Assembly: GCA_045595425.1 (NCBI GenBank)
Contig: JAZOAL010000121.1
Location: 1 to 16,394 of the forward strand
Source: SIG710 sp045595425
GTDB lineage: Bacteria; Bacillota; Clostridia; Oscillospirales; CAG-272
Direction of reading: 5' to 3'
DNA: 16,394 bases
In this document: positions 6,591 through 13,877 of the stretch, piece by piece
Position numbering within the stretch: the first letter of the stretch is position 1
How the letters are laid out: every line of letters begins with the position of its first letter
Position numbers and translations under genes: made by a program
The notes under the pieces: generated by a model
What the model was told of the DNA's origin: nothing
Seen by the model: only the letters and a program-made list of their open reading frames with translations
Databases searched by the model: none

Positions 6591-8372
6591 TTAATTCTCA
6601 TTTGCGGCATCATGCACAGCCTTATCGATCTGGGCGGCAAGCTCCGCTTCTATCTTTTCAAATTCTGCTTTGTATTTCTCATTTGGTATAGTTTTTGCGC
6701 GTCCGATCATTTCACGAACGGGAAGATCGGCAAGTCTCTGAACATTTGCGCCTTGCGCAAGTGCCTTTCTCGCTCTGTCCTCATAGGAGAAGATCAGCTT
6801 CAGAAGGGCATACTGCTTATCGAGAGGGGTATAACCGTCGATATCGTCAAAGGCATACTGCTGCAAAAAGTCCTCGCGGATCGATCGCGCCGTTTCAAGA
6901 GTCATTCTGTCCTCTGCCGAAAGCGCATCAACGCCTACCAGCTTCACGATCTCGTCAAGATCGCTTTCCTCCTGGAGGGTCTTAAGGCATCTGCCCGTAA
7001 GAGACATCCAGTCCTTTGCGATATTGTCCGCGCACCAATCAGAAAGACGGTCGCGGTAAAGCGAATAGGAACTCAACCAGTTTATCGCCGGGAAATGGCG
7101 GCGGTAAGCAAGGGAGGAGTCCAGTCCCCAGAATACCTTTACTATGCGAAGCGTTGCCTGAGTAACAGGCTCGGAAATATCTCCGCCCTGAGGTGAAACA
7201 GCACCGATCGCGCTGAGCGCGCCCTCTCTGCCGTCGCTTCCGAGGCAAACCACCTTACCTGCTCTCTCATAGAAGCCTGCAAGACGGGAGGTAAGATAAG
7301 CGGGATAGCCCTCCTCGCCCGGCATTTCTTCAAGTCTGCCCGACATTTCGCGCAGAGCCTCTGCCCAACGAGATGTTGAATCCGCAATAACTGCAACTGC
7401 ATAGCCCATGTCTCGGTAATATTCCGCAATGGTTATGCCGGTGTATATCGAAGCCTCACGCGCCGCAACGGGCATATCCGAGGTATTGGCGATAAGAACG
7501 GTTCTTTCCATAAGAGATTTTCCCGTTCTGGGGTCGGTCAGCTCGGGAAATTCGCGCAGAACATCGGTCATTTCGTTTCCGCGCTCTCCGCATCCGATAT
7601 AAACAACAAGGTCAACATCGCTCCATTTTGCGAGCTGATGCTGAACAACGGTCTTTCCGCTTCCGAAAGGTCCCGGAACGCAGGCAGTACCGCCCTTCGC
7701 GATGGGGAAAAGCGCGTCGATAGAACGCTGACCTGTGATCATAGGCTCTTCGGGAGGCAGCTTTTCCTTATAAGGGCGCGCCACACGCACAGGCCACTTC
7801 TGAATAAGGGTCACATTTTCGGTTTTGCCGTCCTCAAGCTTTATTTTGGCAACGATATCGGAAACCTTGAAGTCGCCCGAATTGATCTGAACAAGAGTAC
7901 CGCCCTTTTTCGGAGGTACCATGACCTTATGTTTTATGACCTCGGTCTCGTTAACTGTGCCCAGAACATCGCCGGGCGCAACAGCATCACCGATCTTCTT
8001 TTCGGCTTCAAAATGCCAGACCCTTGCGCGGTCGAGCGCAGGCTCATCGATACCGCGTGTCAGATTTGCCCCAACCTTTTCGCGGATGGTCTCAAGGGGT
8101 CTCTGAATACCGTCATAAATATTCGTGATAAGTCCGGGGCCAAGCTCAACAGAGAGGGGCTCACCCGTTGAAACGACGATATCTCCGCGACCAACGCCGG
8201 CGGTCTCCTCATAAACCTGAATGGATGCTTTGTCGCCGTGCATTTCTATAATTTCACCGATAAGTCTCTTCTCTCCGACCCTTACCACGTCGAACATATT
8301 GGCATTTCTCATGCCCTCGGCAACCACCAGCGGCCCCGAGACCTTCAGTATTTTTCCAATAACCTCTTCCAT
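6591..8372 (-). CDS. ntpA: V-type ATP synthase subunit A (catalytic)
   Basis: Catalytic subunit that hydrolyses or makes ATP at the A/B interface; 593 residues, the usual length. The N-terminal beta barrel starts GKILKVSGPLVVAEGM. The extra non-homologous region of A subunits follows at about 110-190. The Walker A motif is GPFGSGKT (234-241). The general-base glutamate lies in GCGERGNEM (260-268, Glu263), and Walker B with the following helix is VAVIADSTSRWAEALRE (326-342). A helical C-terminal domain starts near 440. The start has TAGAAAGG about 10 bases upstream. It lies 23 bases after subunit F and 12 bases before subunit B in the same operon. All catalytic residues I can place are intact. 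Confidence 0.98.
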   Translation of the reverse strand: MEEVIGKILKVSGPLVVAEGMRNANMFDVVRVGEKRLIGEIIEMHGDKASIQVYEETAGVGRGDIVVSTGEPLSVELGPGLITNIYDGIQRPLETIREKVGANLTRGIDEPALDRARVWHFEAEKKIGDAVAPGDVLGTVNETEVIKHKVMVPPKKGGTLVQINSGDFKVSDIVAKIKLEDGKTENVTLIQKWPVRVARPYKEKLPPEEPMITGQRSIDALFPIAKGGTACVPGPFGSGKTVVQHQLAKWSDVDLVVYIGCGERGNEMTDVLREFPELTDPRTGKSLMERTVLIANTSDMPVAAREASIYTGITIAEYYRDMGYAVAVIADSTSRWAEALREMSGRLEEMPGEEGYPAYLTSRLAGFYERAGKVVCLGSDGREGALSAIGAVSPQGGDISEPVTQATLRIVKVFWGLDSSLAYRRHFPAINWLSSYSLYRDRLSDWCADNIAKDWMSLTGRCLKTLQEESDLDEIVKLVGVDALSAEDRMTLETARSIREDFLQQYAFDDIDGYTPLDKQYALLKLIFSYEDRARKALAQGANVQRLADLPVREMIGRAKTIPNEKYKAEFEKIEAELAAQIDKAVHDAANEN

Positions 8373-8395
8373 AGCGGTTTTACCTTTCTATGTTA

Positions 8396-8725
8396 TTATT
8401 TATCATGACCTGTGAAAAGGATATCCGCGCCGACGGCACGAAGCGCCGCCTGCCTGATATTCTCCATTCCGTAGCCTGTGCTGCCGTTTCTGCCGGGCAG
8501 GGAAACAATGGCGGGCAGGGGCATATCCTTATATTTCCCTATCTCGTCCTCGATTGCCTCTGCGATCCTTTCGGTAACGAAAATAACGGCAAATTCATTG
8601 CTTCTCACAGCCTCGCGGAGCTTAAATCTTGCTTCTTCCGCATCCGAAACGTCAAATACGCCGAAGCCGAGCGCCATAAAGCCGAGAACGCTGTCTCGGT
8701 CTCCGATTATTCCTATCTTATACAT
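8396..8725 (-). CDS. ntpG: V-type ATP synthase subunit F
   Basis: Small central-stalk subunit that packs on subunit D (called G in the Enterococcus hirae ntp operon); 109 residues, the normal size. The Rossmann-like opening YKIGIIGDRDSVLGFMALGF is diagnostic. A central strand and helix (FAVIFVTERIAEAIEDEI) and a loop with LPAIVSLPGRNG follow. The start codon overlaps the end of subunit C by 8 bases, and a GAGG site lies inside the C gene, so translational coupling is likely. Confidence 0.95.
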   Translation of the reverse strand: MYKIGIIGDRDSVLGFMALGFGVFDVSDAEEARFKLREAVRSNEFAVIFVTERIAEAIEDEIGKYKDMPLPAIVSLPGRNGSTGYGMENIRQAALRAVGADILFTGHDK

Positions 8726-9710
8726 AGCTCAACCTCACTCTTTCGCGCAGCTTTTCGGGCGAAAGCCCTGCCATTTTTCCGGCAAGGATTATGCGCAAAT
8801 TTTTCACCAAATATTCTGTTGCGATAAGATATGCGCAAAGGATCGATGCACCGAACGGAAGAAATTTTGTTTTTTGAACCGTTTTCATATAAAGATCGTC
8901 AAGAGCACATTCGATCTCGGCAAGGGACGCCTTGCCGCTTTCCGAAAAAAGCCCCGAAAGTGAAGCATATTTTGTGCTCAAAAGCACTTCGCCTATCTCT
9001 TCTTCGCCGATCTCCGATGCCGCAAAAAGCTTGTCCGCATCGAGATCGCCGCCCTGTATCAGCGAATTTCGAAGTGTTTCCGCTTCTGCAAATCCGCCGC
9101 CCATCCGTACAGTTCTCACACACATCATAATATTGATAATATCTATCCTTTCATGTACCAAACGGATCGCGAAATCCTCACCGCTTGCATTTGCCGCATC
9201 AAGCATGTCTGCAAAGCAAGCCTTATCGAGAATGATGTCTATTATCTGCGGATCTTTTGTCTTTGCATAGCCCTCAAAGGCTTCGGATGCCGCCTCGCTC
9301 ATGTGCCTCGGAAGAGCGGTATAATCCCGCTCGGCAGGCATTTTCTTCACTTCTTCGGTGGGGACAGTGCCAAATGAAAAGAGCATTTCGTCACTCTCTG
9401 TGCCCCTGAAATGGCATTTGAGCACCGCCTTTATGTTGTTGCAGTCATAGCCGTAGCGCAGAAAGGAAGCGATATTTTTATCGGGAGATATCTCCTCGAT
9501 AAAGGAATATGCCGCCGCAAGAGCCGAGTTTAGCTTGTCGGCGTTATCCGAAGCGGTGTCAAGTCCGTTTATCAGTGCCTCGATCTCGGAAATTCCCTTT
9601 GAGGATATAGCCGACTCCAGCTTGTCAGCTCCGATGAGACGGTTTTCTGCCGCACGCACTCTCGCCGAGGCATAGAGATATTCGGTTTCTTTATTTTTCC
9701 TTATTCCCAT
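8718..9710 (-). CDS. ntpC: V-type ATP synthase subunit C
   Basis: Homologue of yeast Vma6/subunit d (AC39 family): the funnel-shaped collar that joins the central stalk to the membrane rotor ring. It has 330 residues, the expected length, and is almost entirely helical. N-terminal EYLYASARVRAAENRLI and the later ASFLRYGYDCNNIKAVLKCHFRG, FADMLDAA and FLPFGASILCAYLIATEYLVKNLRIILAGKMAGLSPEKLRERVR fit the family. AAAGGAG lies 8 bases before the ATG at 9710. It is 18 bases after subunit E and overlaps subunit F. Confidence 0.95.
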   Translation of the reverse strand: MGIRKNKETEYLYASARVRAAENRLIGADKLESAISSKGISEIEALINGLDTASDNADKLNSALAAAYSFIEEISPDKNIASFLRYGYDCNNIKAVLKCHFRGTESDEMLFSFGTVPTEEVKKMPAERDYTALPRHMSEAASEAFEGYAKTKDPQIIDIILDKACFADMLDAANASGEDFAIRLVHERIDIINIMMCVRTVRMGGGFAEAETLRNSLIQGGDLDADKLFAASEIGEEEIGEVLLSTKYASLSGLFSESGKASLAEIECALDDLYMKTVQKTKFLPFGASILCAYLIATEYLVKNLRIILAGKMAGLSPEKLRERVRLSYV

Positions 9711-9728
9711 TGCCCGTCTCCTTTTTGC

Positions 9729-10412
9729 TTATTTGTTTTCTTCAAAAGAGAAGATCAGCGCGCTGATCTCTCCCTCCATGCGTCGGCGGAGAAGTGAGAA
9801 TACTGTTTGGATAGAACAGTTGCTCTCAATGCTTCCGAATCGCACTATAACGCCGCCGTCAATATCGGCAGTGTCCTGTGCAATGACCAGCTTTTGAAGC
9901 TCATCTCTGTTCATTTTGCCGATAACTATGCGTTCAACGCCCCTCAGTATGGTCTCTCCAAGCTTTGCTTTATCTTCCTTATTGAAGATAAGCTCATATT
10001 TCTCGTGAAGCTCAACATTTTCCCTGCCGTAAAGGGAAATATTCGTTTTTTCGGTTTCTGTTTCATCGAGGATCGCAGATGCAATAAGCTTTGATACAAG
10101 CTCACAGTATTTTTCCTCCGGGAGATTTAGTATCTCCTTATAAGCCGCCTCAAAAACCTTATCTACTGCCCGACTTCTCGCTTCAAGCAAAAGATTCCGT
10201 TTTTGCATTGCCGCGCCTGATTTTGCGCGGGCAATAATGCTCTCGGCTTCCTTTTGTGCATTCTCTTCAAGAGAAGCCTTTATCCTTTCGGCATCCTTTG
10301 ATGCCTCAAACATAATTTCCGCACATTGCTCTCTGGCGCGTTCAAGCAGAGCCTCGGCATCAGCTTCGGCTTCGGAGATTATCTTCTCCTTAATCTTGTC
10401 AAGCCCTGTCAT
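9729..10412 (-). CDS. ntpE: V-type ATP synthase subunit E
   Basis: Peripheral-stalk subunit, 227 residues. The first 90 or so residues form a long, alanine- and glutamate-rich coiled coil (EAEADAEALLERAREQCAEI) that pairs with the H/G subunit. The rest is the globular domain that grips the top of the head (VIGKMNRDELQKLVIAQ, then DGGVIVRFGSIESNCSIQTV near residues 190-210). AAGGTGAGG precedes the ATG, only 9 bases after subunit K. Confidence 0.95.
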   Translation of the reverse strand: MTGLDKIKEKIISEAEADAEALLERAREQCAEIMFEASKDAERIKASLEENAQKEAESIIARAKSGAAMQKRNLLLEARSRAVDKVFEAAYKEILNLPEEKYCELVSKLIASAILDETETEKTNISLYGRENVELHEKYELIFNKEDKAKLGETILRGVERIVIGKMNRDELQKLVIAQDTADIDGGVIVRFGSIESNCSIQTVFSLLRRRMEGEISALIFSFEENK

Positions 10413-10421
10413 AACCTCACC

Positions 10422-10925
10422 TTATGCGCCCGGTGTGAAGAAAAGAACGGGAAGAAGAGATACGAGCAGAGCGAATATAGCGTATGTTTCAACGAGAGCA
10501 GAGGAGGTGATAGCCTTACCGACCTCATCCGGACGCTTTGCTATAAGATTGATGCCTGCCGCCGCAACTCTTGCCTGCTTTATAGCCGAGAAATAGCCTA
10601 CTATCGCAATAGGGAAAGCCGCGAAGAAAAGGAGTGCGCCTTCTGCGATGTCAAGTGTTACGGGTGTTCCGAGCAGACCGATCTTAAGGATGATAACGAA
10701 GGCTGTTATCAGACCGTAGATACCCTGTGTGCCGGGAAGTGCCTGAAGGATCAGTGCCTTACCAAAGAGAGAGGGATCCTCCGAGAGAAGACCTGCACTT
10801 GCCTCTCCTACCATTCCAACACCCTTTGCGCTTCCCATACCGGAAACGATTGCCGCAATTGCCGCGCCGGCAAGAGCAAGATTGTTACCTGTAATAACGG
10901 TTGACAAAAAATCAGTGAAAGTCAT
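10422..10925 (-). CDS. ntpK: V-type ATP synthase subunit K (rotor-ring proteolipid)
   Basis: Membrane rotor subunit of 167 residues with four transmembrane helices, a duplicated c-type hairpin. Helix 2 carries LPGTQG (63-68) and helix 4 carries LVETYAI (144-150), so each monomer has one ion-binding carboxylate, Glu146. Against the Na+ site of E. hirae NtpK (Leu61, Thr64, Gln65, Gln110, Glu139), the equivalents Leu63, Thr66, Gln67, Gln117 and Glu146 are all present, which predicts sodium rather than proton coupling. The first hairpin has Gln67 where an ancestral c subunit would have its own carboxylate. AAAGGAG lies about 11 bases before the ATG. It is 16 bases after subunit I and 9 bases before subunit E. 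Confidence 0.97.
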   Translation of the reverse strand: MTFTDFLSTVITGNNLALAGAAIAAIVSGMGSAKGVGMVGEASAGLLSEDPSLFGKALILQALPGTQGIYGLITAFVIILKIGLLGTPVTLDIAEGALLFFAAFPIAIVGYFSAIKQARVAAAGINLIAKRPDEVGKAITSSALVETYAIFALLVSLLPVLFFTPGA

Positions 10926-10941
10926 AATTTTAAGCTCCTTT

Positions 10942-12876
10942 TTATTGTTCTGTTGTATATTTATCGGAAGGTGCTATGGGATCGAAGGGCTTTCCTCCAT
11001 CCTCATAGAATTTTCCGAAAAATTCGATATACTGAAGTCGGCTTGTGTGAACGAATGTGCCAAGCACATTGATGGCGAGATTGAGAATATGACCAACAAC
11101 GAAGATCACTACCATCATAAGAAAACCCACTATGCTTGCGCCTCCCATAGTTCCCATTGTGTTGACGACCTGTGCGATCACGCTTGCCGCAAGACCGAGA
11201 GCAAGGATTCGCGAATAGGAGAGAAGATCGGAAACATAGTTCACAACACCGTAAAGTCCAAGCAGACCCTTTGCAAATTTCATAATAATATTCTTTTCAT
11301 TTCTTCCGTTTGTGAGGACTATTGAAGCGGCTCCTGCAATGGCAACATATTTGCCCCAAGGGAAGAGAAGCGCAAGTCCGACGCCTGCAAAGGTCAGCCA
11401 CCATGTTGCGATATCGCAGAGAGCGTCGACCCACTGACCGTCCTTGCAGAGAATATAAAATTTCACCGCCATACCGGCAATCAGGTGAACTGCGCCTATT
11501 GCAACCGAAATAAGCAAGAAGCTCATCGGATCCTGAAGGGGATCAAAGAGCACCGCTGTCTGCATTGAGGTACTTGCTCCCGCGACTCCGAGCATATTCT
11601 CTGTAAATGCCTGCGGCATATTGCCGAAATAAGCTCCAAAGAGCACGCCCATTATCATTGAAGAAATACCGCAATACCCGAACATGGCAAGGAAATTTCT
11701 CATTCCCTTTCTTGGATTCAGCAGCTTTATTGCTCCAAAGCATGCGACAGTCAGTATAAATCCGTAGCCCACATCGGCAAACATAAGACCGAATATTATA
11801 AAATAGAAAATACTCATGATAAAGGTGGGGTCATATCTGCCATATTTGGGATATGAATACATACCCAGCACCCATTCGAAAGCAGAGGCGAAAAAGTTGT
11901 TTTTCAGAAGCACGGGAGGCTCTTCATCCTCTCCCGGATCTTCTATCTCAAAAGCACATCCGAATTTTGAGAGAAGTGAAGAGACCTTATTTGCATCCTT
12001 TTGGGGAATCCAGCCCTCAAGAAGGACGCAAAGCTCTGTAAGGGCCAGATTTTCTTTTGCCCTCTCCGCTTTGAGCGCAGTCATCTCCGCATCATATAGA
12101 ATCTTGACCTCTTCAAGGCTTGCGGCAAGCTCTCTTAGACGTTCTTTTGCCGCATTTTGCTTTTCTTTGATTGCTTTAATGCTTTTATTCACATTGTCAA
12201 ATGCCCGTGCCGCAGTGCCTTTGAAATTTTCAAGGGGGGCTTTGAGCATACCGATATTTCCGAGCCTTCTGAAGACCTCCTCTTCATCGCTGCGGTGGCA
12301 AATAAGCGAATAACAGGCGGCGGTTTTGTCTTCTCCTACCCGCAGTGCCCAAGCCGCAGTATCTTCAAGAGCTTCCTCGATCTTTTTGTCCGTTATCGAT
12401 GAAGGAAATATCACCGGTGTTACAAGGCATGCTTCAGTTCCCTCAAAATCAAGGGGAAGCTCATATGAACGCCAAGGAGAAAGTGCGGCGGCGGCTGCCA
12501 TATACTTTGTTTCGTCATTTTTCAGCTCTGCCAACCGATCGTTTATTTCTAAGGCCTCGTCAGCGATTCCTAAAGCGTGCGAGTAACTTCCATCGCTCTG
12601 AAATTTATCAAGACGGACATTTGCCGCGCCGCTTCCCGATCCTTTTTTCCCCGAGCTGTATTTCGAAAGCACAGAAACGGCATTTTCGATTTTGCTTATC
12701 CGCTTTTCGATCTCGGCGCATTTTGCGGCATTGCCGTAAAGCGGAAGAGGCTCGTCCGCCTCCGTATCATATCTTTTCAGCTCCACGCACCTCAGGCGCA
12801 TAAGTCTCCGCACGAGCGCATCCGCATCCCGCCGATGGGCAAAGACGGTCAGCTTTTTCATTTTCAATATAGCCAT
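10942..12876 (-). CDS. ntpI: V-type ATP synthase subunit I (stator a-subunit homologue)
   Basis: Membrane stator subunit that provides the ion half-channels beside the K ring; 644 residues, normal for the family. Residues 1-330 form the cytoplasmic arm with coiled coils (about 55-75 and 225-275) and the LLEGWIPQKD junction (285-294). The membrane domain starts near 330 with YPKYGRYDPTFIMSIFYFI, then FGLMFADVGYG, and includes about seven or eight hydrophobic segments. The arginine that faces the rotor carboxylate is probably Arg556 in LLSYSRILALGLA; Arg613 in HTSRLQYIEFFGKFYEDGG probably matches the second functional arginine described in NtpI. GAAAGG precedes the ATG. It is 20 bases after the H/G gene. 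Confidence 0.96.
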   Translation of the reverse strand: MAILKMKKLTVFAHRRDADALVRRLMRLRCVELKRYDTEADEPLPLYGNAAKCAEIEKRISKIENAVSVLSKYSSGKKGSGSGAANVRLDKFQSDGSYSHALGIADEALEINDRLAELKNDETKYMAAAAALSPWRSYELPLDFEGTEACLVTPVIFPSSITDKKIEEALEDTAAWALRVGEDKTAACYSLICHRSDEEEVFRRLGNIGMLKAPLENFKGTAARAFDNVNKSIKAIKEKQNAAKERLRELAASLEEVKILYDAEMTALKAERAKENLALTELCVLLEGWIPQKDANKVSSLLSKFGCAFEIEDPGEDEEPPVLLKNNFFASAFEWVLGMYSYPKYGRYDPTFIMSIFYFIIFGLMFADVGYGFILTVACFGAIKLLNPRKGMRNFLAMFGYCGISSMIMGVLFGAYFGNMPQAFTENMLGVAGASTSMQTAVLFDPLQDPMSFLLISVAIGAVHLIAGMAVKFYILCKDGQWVDALCDIATWWLTFAGVGLALLFPWGKYVAIAGAASIVLTNGRNEKNIIMKFAKGLLGLYGVVNYVSDLLSYSRILALGLAASVIAQVVNTMGTMGGASIVGFLMMVVIFVVGHILNLAINVLGTFVHTSRLQYIEFFGKFYEDGGKPFDPIAPSDKYTTEQ

Positions 12877-12896
12877 ATTTGCGATACCTTTCTATA

Positions 12897-13211
12897 TCAG
12901 GCTTCGATTATCTCCCAGACGATCTTCTTTACCGCCGAGAGGGTCTTCATATCGGCTCCGGCGATAAGCTCGTCCGCTTCAGCACGGGCTTCTGCGAGAC
13001 TTTTTTCGATCAGTGCGTCAGCCTTTTGTCTCATGGCATAAAGCGTTCTTTCAAGCTCCAATGACGTGCTTTTCTCGGTCTGCTCGCGCAAATGCTCCGC
13101 TTTTTTCTCGGCATCTATAATCATAGCCTTAGCATTTTCGTTTGCATCGGCGATTATTTTTTGTGCCTGAGCTTCCGCATCTCTTATGCCTGCAATCGCT
13201 TCCTTTGACAT
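12897..13211 (-). CDS. ntpF: V-type ATP synthase subunit H (G), peripheral stalk
   Basis: Short, fully helical stalk subunit (NtpF in E. hirae; called G or H elsewhere), 104 residues. It is almost one continuous coiled coil: AIAGIRDAEAQAQKIIADA, then EKKAEHLREQTEK and ADALIEKSLAEARAEADELI. It pairs with subunit E as a b-like stator rod. The ATG at 13211 was chosen over two in-frame upstream ATGs (13232 and 13259) because GGAAAGGAA lies 10-12 bases ahead, the upstream ATGs have no site, and this length fits the family. It is the first gene of the ATPase operon, about 46 bases from the predicted transcription start. Confidence 0.9.
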   Translation of the reverse strand: MSKEAIAGIRDAEAQAQKIIADANENAKAMIIDAEKKAEHLREQTEKSTSLELERTLYAMRQKADALIEKSLAEARAEADELIAGADMKTLSAVKKIVWEIIEA

Positions 13212-13263
13212 CCCTTGACCGTTCCTTTCCATGTGGATAATACCAACATAATACTTCACTTAT

Positions 13264-13292
13264 AGAATAACATAAATTTTTCCCCTTTTCAA
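13264..13292 (-). promoter_or_regulatory. Promoter of the V-ATPase operon
   Basis: On the minus strand TTGAAA (13292-13287) is followed after 17 bases by TATTCT (13269-13264). The -35 has one mismatch and the -10 two mismatches to consensus. It is the best candidate in the 117-base gap between the 155-residue gene and the H/G gene. Confidence 0.55.
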
Positions 13293-13296
13293 GGGG
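13282..13296. promoter_or_regulatory. Inverted repeat over the -35 of the V-ATPase promoter (possible operator)
   Basis: CCCCTT (13282-13287) and AAGGGG (13291-13296) form a perfect dyad around TTC, lying over the predicted -35 hexamer. No T run follows on either strand, so a terminator role is unlikely. A repressor or activator site is possible but unproven. Confidence 0.35.
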
Positions 13297-13328
13297 CTCC
13301 AACAATATTTGTATATTTTTACCACTGT

Positions 13329-13796
13329 TCATTTTTTAACAATCTTTTCCCTCAAAAAGCTTGATAATCCAAAGCAGCTCGTGATGACATCGGGAAAAAG
13401 CTTTTGTGCCCGACTTTGTGAGATGAAAGCTTCCTCCTCGATATCGCAAGCATGAAAGCTTTTTTGAGAAAACAGCTCGGCGCCGGCTCTCATGATGCAG
13501 GTGTTAAGCTCGATCAAAACAAAATTTTGCCGCCTTTCCGATTCTCTGCATTCAAAAAGATAATTGTAGCGTCTGAAAAAACCGTTTTTGCCTTTATTGG
13601 CATCGAAGTCCTGTTCGGCAATGCTTCCGAGCTTTTCCAGTGCGCCTGCCATTGCACGATCTCCGAGAGCAAGGTAAAAGCTTTTGAATTTTTCGGGAAT
13701 ATCCGGAAAATCGGAAATCGATACGCAAGTTCTCAGTATTTCTGTTCCTCCGCGTCTCAAGGTTTCGTATTTTGTTCCGCTCACGAATCCTGCCAT
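13329..13796 (-). CDS. Uncharacterised protein, 155 residues
   Basis: I do not recognise this protein with confidence. There is no signal peptide or membrane segment; it appears soluble and of mixed alpha/beta composition. Noticeable parts are GGTEILRTCVSISDFPDIPEKFKSF (about 16-40), DRAMAGALEKLGSIAEQ (46-62), FFRRYNYLFECRESERR (73-89), NFVLIELNTCIMRAG (91-105) and QSRAQKLFPDVITSCFG (127-143). The order resembles the DUF3298/RsiV-like fold only weakly: a strand, a helix containing an F-Y pair, more strands, then a short helix. AAGGAG lies about 11 bases before the ATG, and TATAAT sits upstream at 13831-13826 without a good -35. The gene precedes the ATPase operon on the same strand, so read-through into it is possible. 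Confidence 0.75.
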   Translation of the reverse strand: MAGFVSGTKYETLRRGGTEILRTCVSISDFPDIPEKFKSFYLALGDRAMAGALEKLGSIAEQDFDANKGKNGFFRRYNYLFECRESERRQNFVLIELNTCIMRAGAELFSQKSFHACDIEEEAFISQSRAQKLFPDVITSCFGLSSFLREKIVKK

Positions 13797-13841
13797 CTAT
13801 TCATCACTCCTTAAGCTCATATACTATTATATGCGCCTGTA

Positions 13842-13877
13842 GAATAAAAAATGCCGCAAAAACGGCATTTTTTATTC
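13842..13877. terminator. Terminator of the GHL10 lipoprotein gene (bidirectional form)
   Basis: A perfect 15-base stem, GAATAAAAAATGCCG (13842-13856) with its complement (13863-13877), encloses CAAAAA. Read on the minus strand, a GC core (TGCCG/CGGCA) is followed by six T residues. The stop codon of the lipoprotein gene (13872-13874) lies within it. Confidence 0.88.

Noticed and set aside
6192..7196. A 334-codon plus-strand frame antisense to subunits A and B
   Set aside because: It spans the junction of two certain ATPase genes in the opposite direction and has no family resemblance.
10422..10925. A new ion-pumping system distinct from known V-ATPases
   Set aside because: Gene order and every subunit match the known ntpFIKECGABD arrangement; only the inserted repeat before subunit D is unusual.
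13282..13296. CCCCTT/AAGGGG hairpin as a terminator for the 155-residue gene
   Set aside because: On the minus strand the hairpin is followed by A residues, not T residues; on the plus strand it is followed by GGCTCC-type sequence. It fits an operator or accidental dyad better.
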